Source: Ditylenchus dipsaci
Lineage: Eukaryota; Nematoda; Chromadorea; Rhabditida; Anguinidae
Length of the DNA stretch: 64,000 nt
Reading direction: 5' to 3'
NCBI GenBank assembly: GCA_004194705.1
Contig: SADC01000268.1
Span: 1-64,000, forward strand
Below are positions 63,937-64,000 of this stretch, one piece after another (positions within the stretch are counted from its first letter, which is position 1; the number at the start of each line of letters is the position of its first letter). The notes under the pieces were generated by a model. It had not been told where the DNA came from, ran no database searches, and saw nothing but the letters and a program-made list of their open reading frames with translations. Both the position numbers and the translations under genes were made by a program.

Positions 63937-64000
63937 AACCACCCGCGAGCTTATGGACCAATAACTATATTGCTTAATAAAATTTACATACCTTTACTAT

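Overview
This window looks like nuclear DNA of an invertebrate animal. It is AT-rich, gene-poor and densely packed with decayed DNA transposons. The evidence is GT-AG introns (some only about 45 nt), secreted and cysteine-rich exons spread over kilobases, pogo/CENP-B-type, hAT-type and Mutator-type transposase remnants, and dozens of short inverted-repeat elements nested in one another. I see no bacterial operons, phage genes, rRNA or CRISPR. The species cannot be fixed from the sequence.

Layout. 1-7,700: foldback and MITE-type elements with no supported gene. 7,892-10,148 (minus): gene A, a small secreted protein with a clear signal peptide; its paralogue gene B lies at 28,889-29,624. 10,345-13,086: a triple-nested element whose outer layer carries a tRNA-like sequence, then a hAT-like repeat. 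13,481-23,632 (plus): one large multi-exon gene. Its last exons (17,713-23,632) splice with consistent phase except for one in-frame TGA and one frame change in the exon at 17,713-18,024; its introns hold several MITEs and a 2-kb stack of foldbacks. 23,658-28,700: more nested elements, including a second tRNA-carrying element. 30,195-31,150: two small minus-strand exons between inverted repeats. 34,119-35,305 and 38,119-39,270: pogo-type elements with decayed DNA-binding domains. 39,617-43,481: a Mutator-like element with arms of about 1 kb. 44,362-44,679: third tRNA-carrying element. 46,188-60,798: a tandem segmental duplication (8.5 kb followed by a 6.1-kb version) containing a hAT transposase 3' end and a small, possibly GPI-anchored gene. 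60,987-64,000: further pogo-type copies that end in an amplified array of about 96 bp.

The most useful feature is that the duplication and the repeated copies give filled and empty versions of the same site. They show real insertions with TA target duplications (232 bp, 247 bp and a 25-bp insertion made only of two terminal repeats), an 8-bp hAT target duplication, and a TTAA insertion. Many copies differ by single-base insertions or deletions, so frameshifts in genes here may be sequencing errors rather than decay. All family names rest on motif recognition by eye; no alignment or database search was possible.
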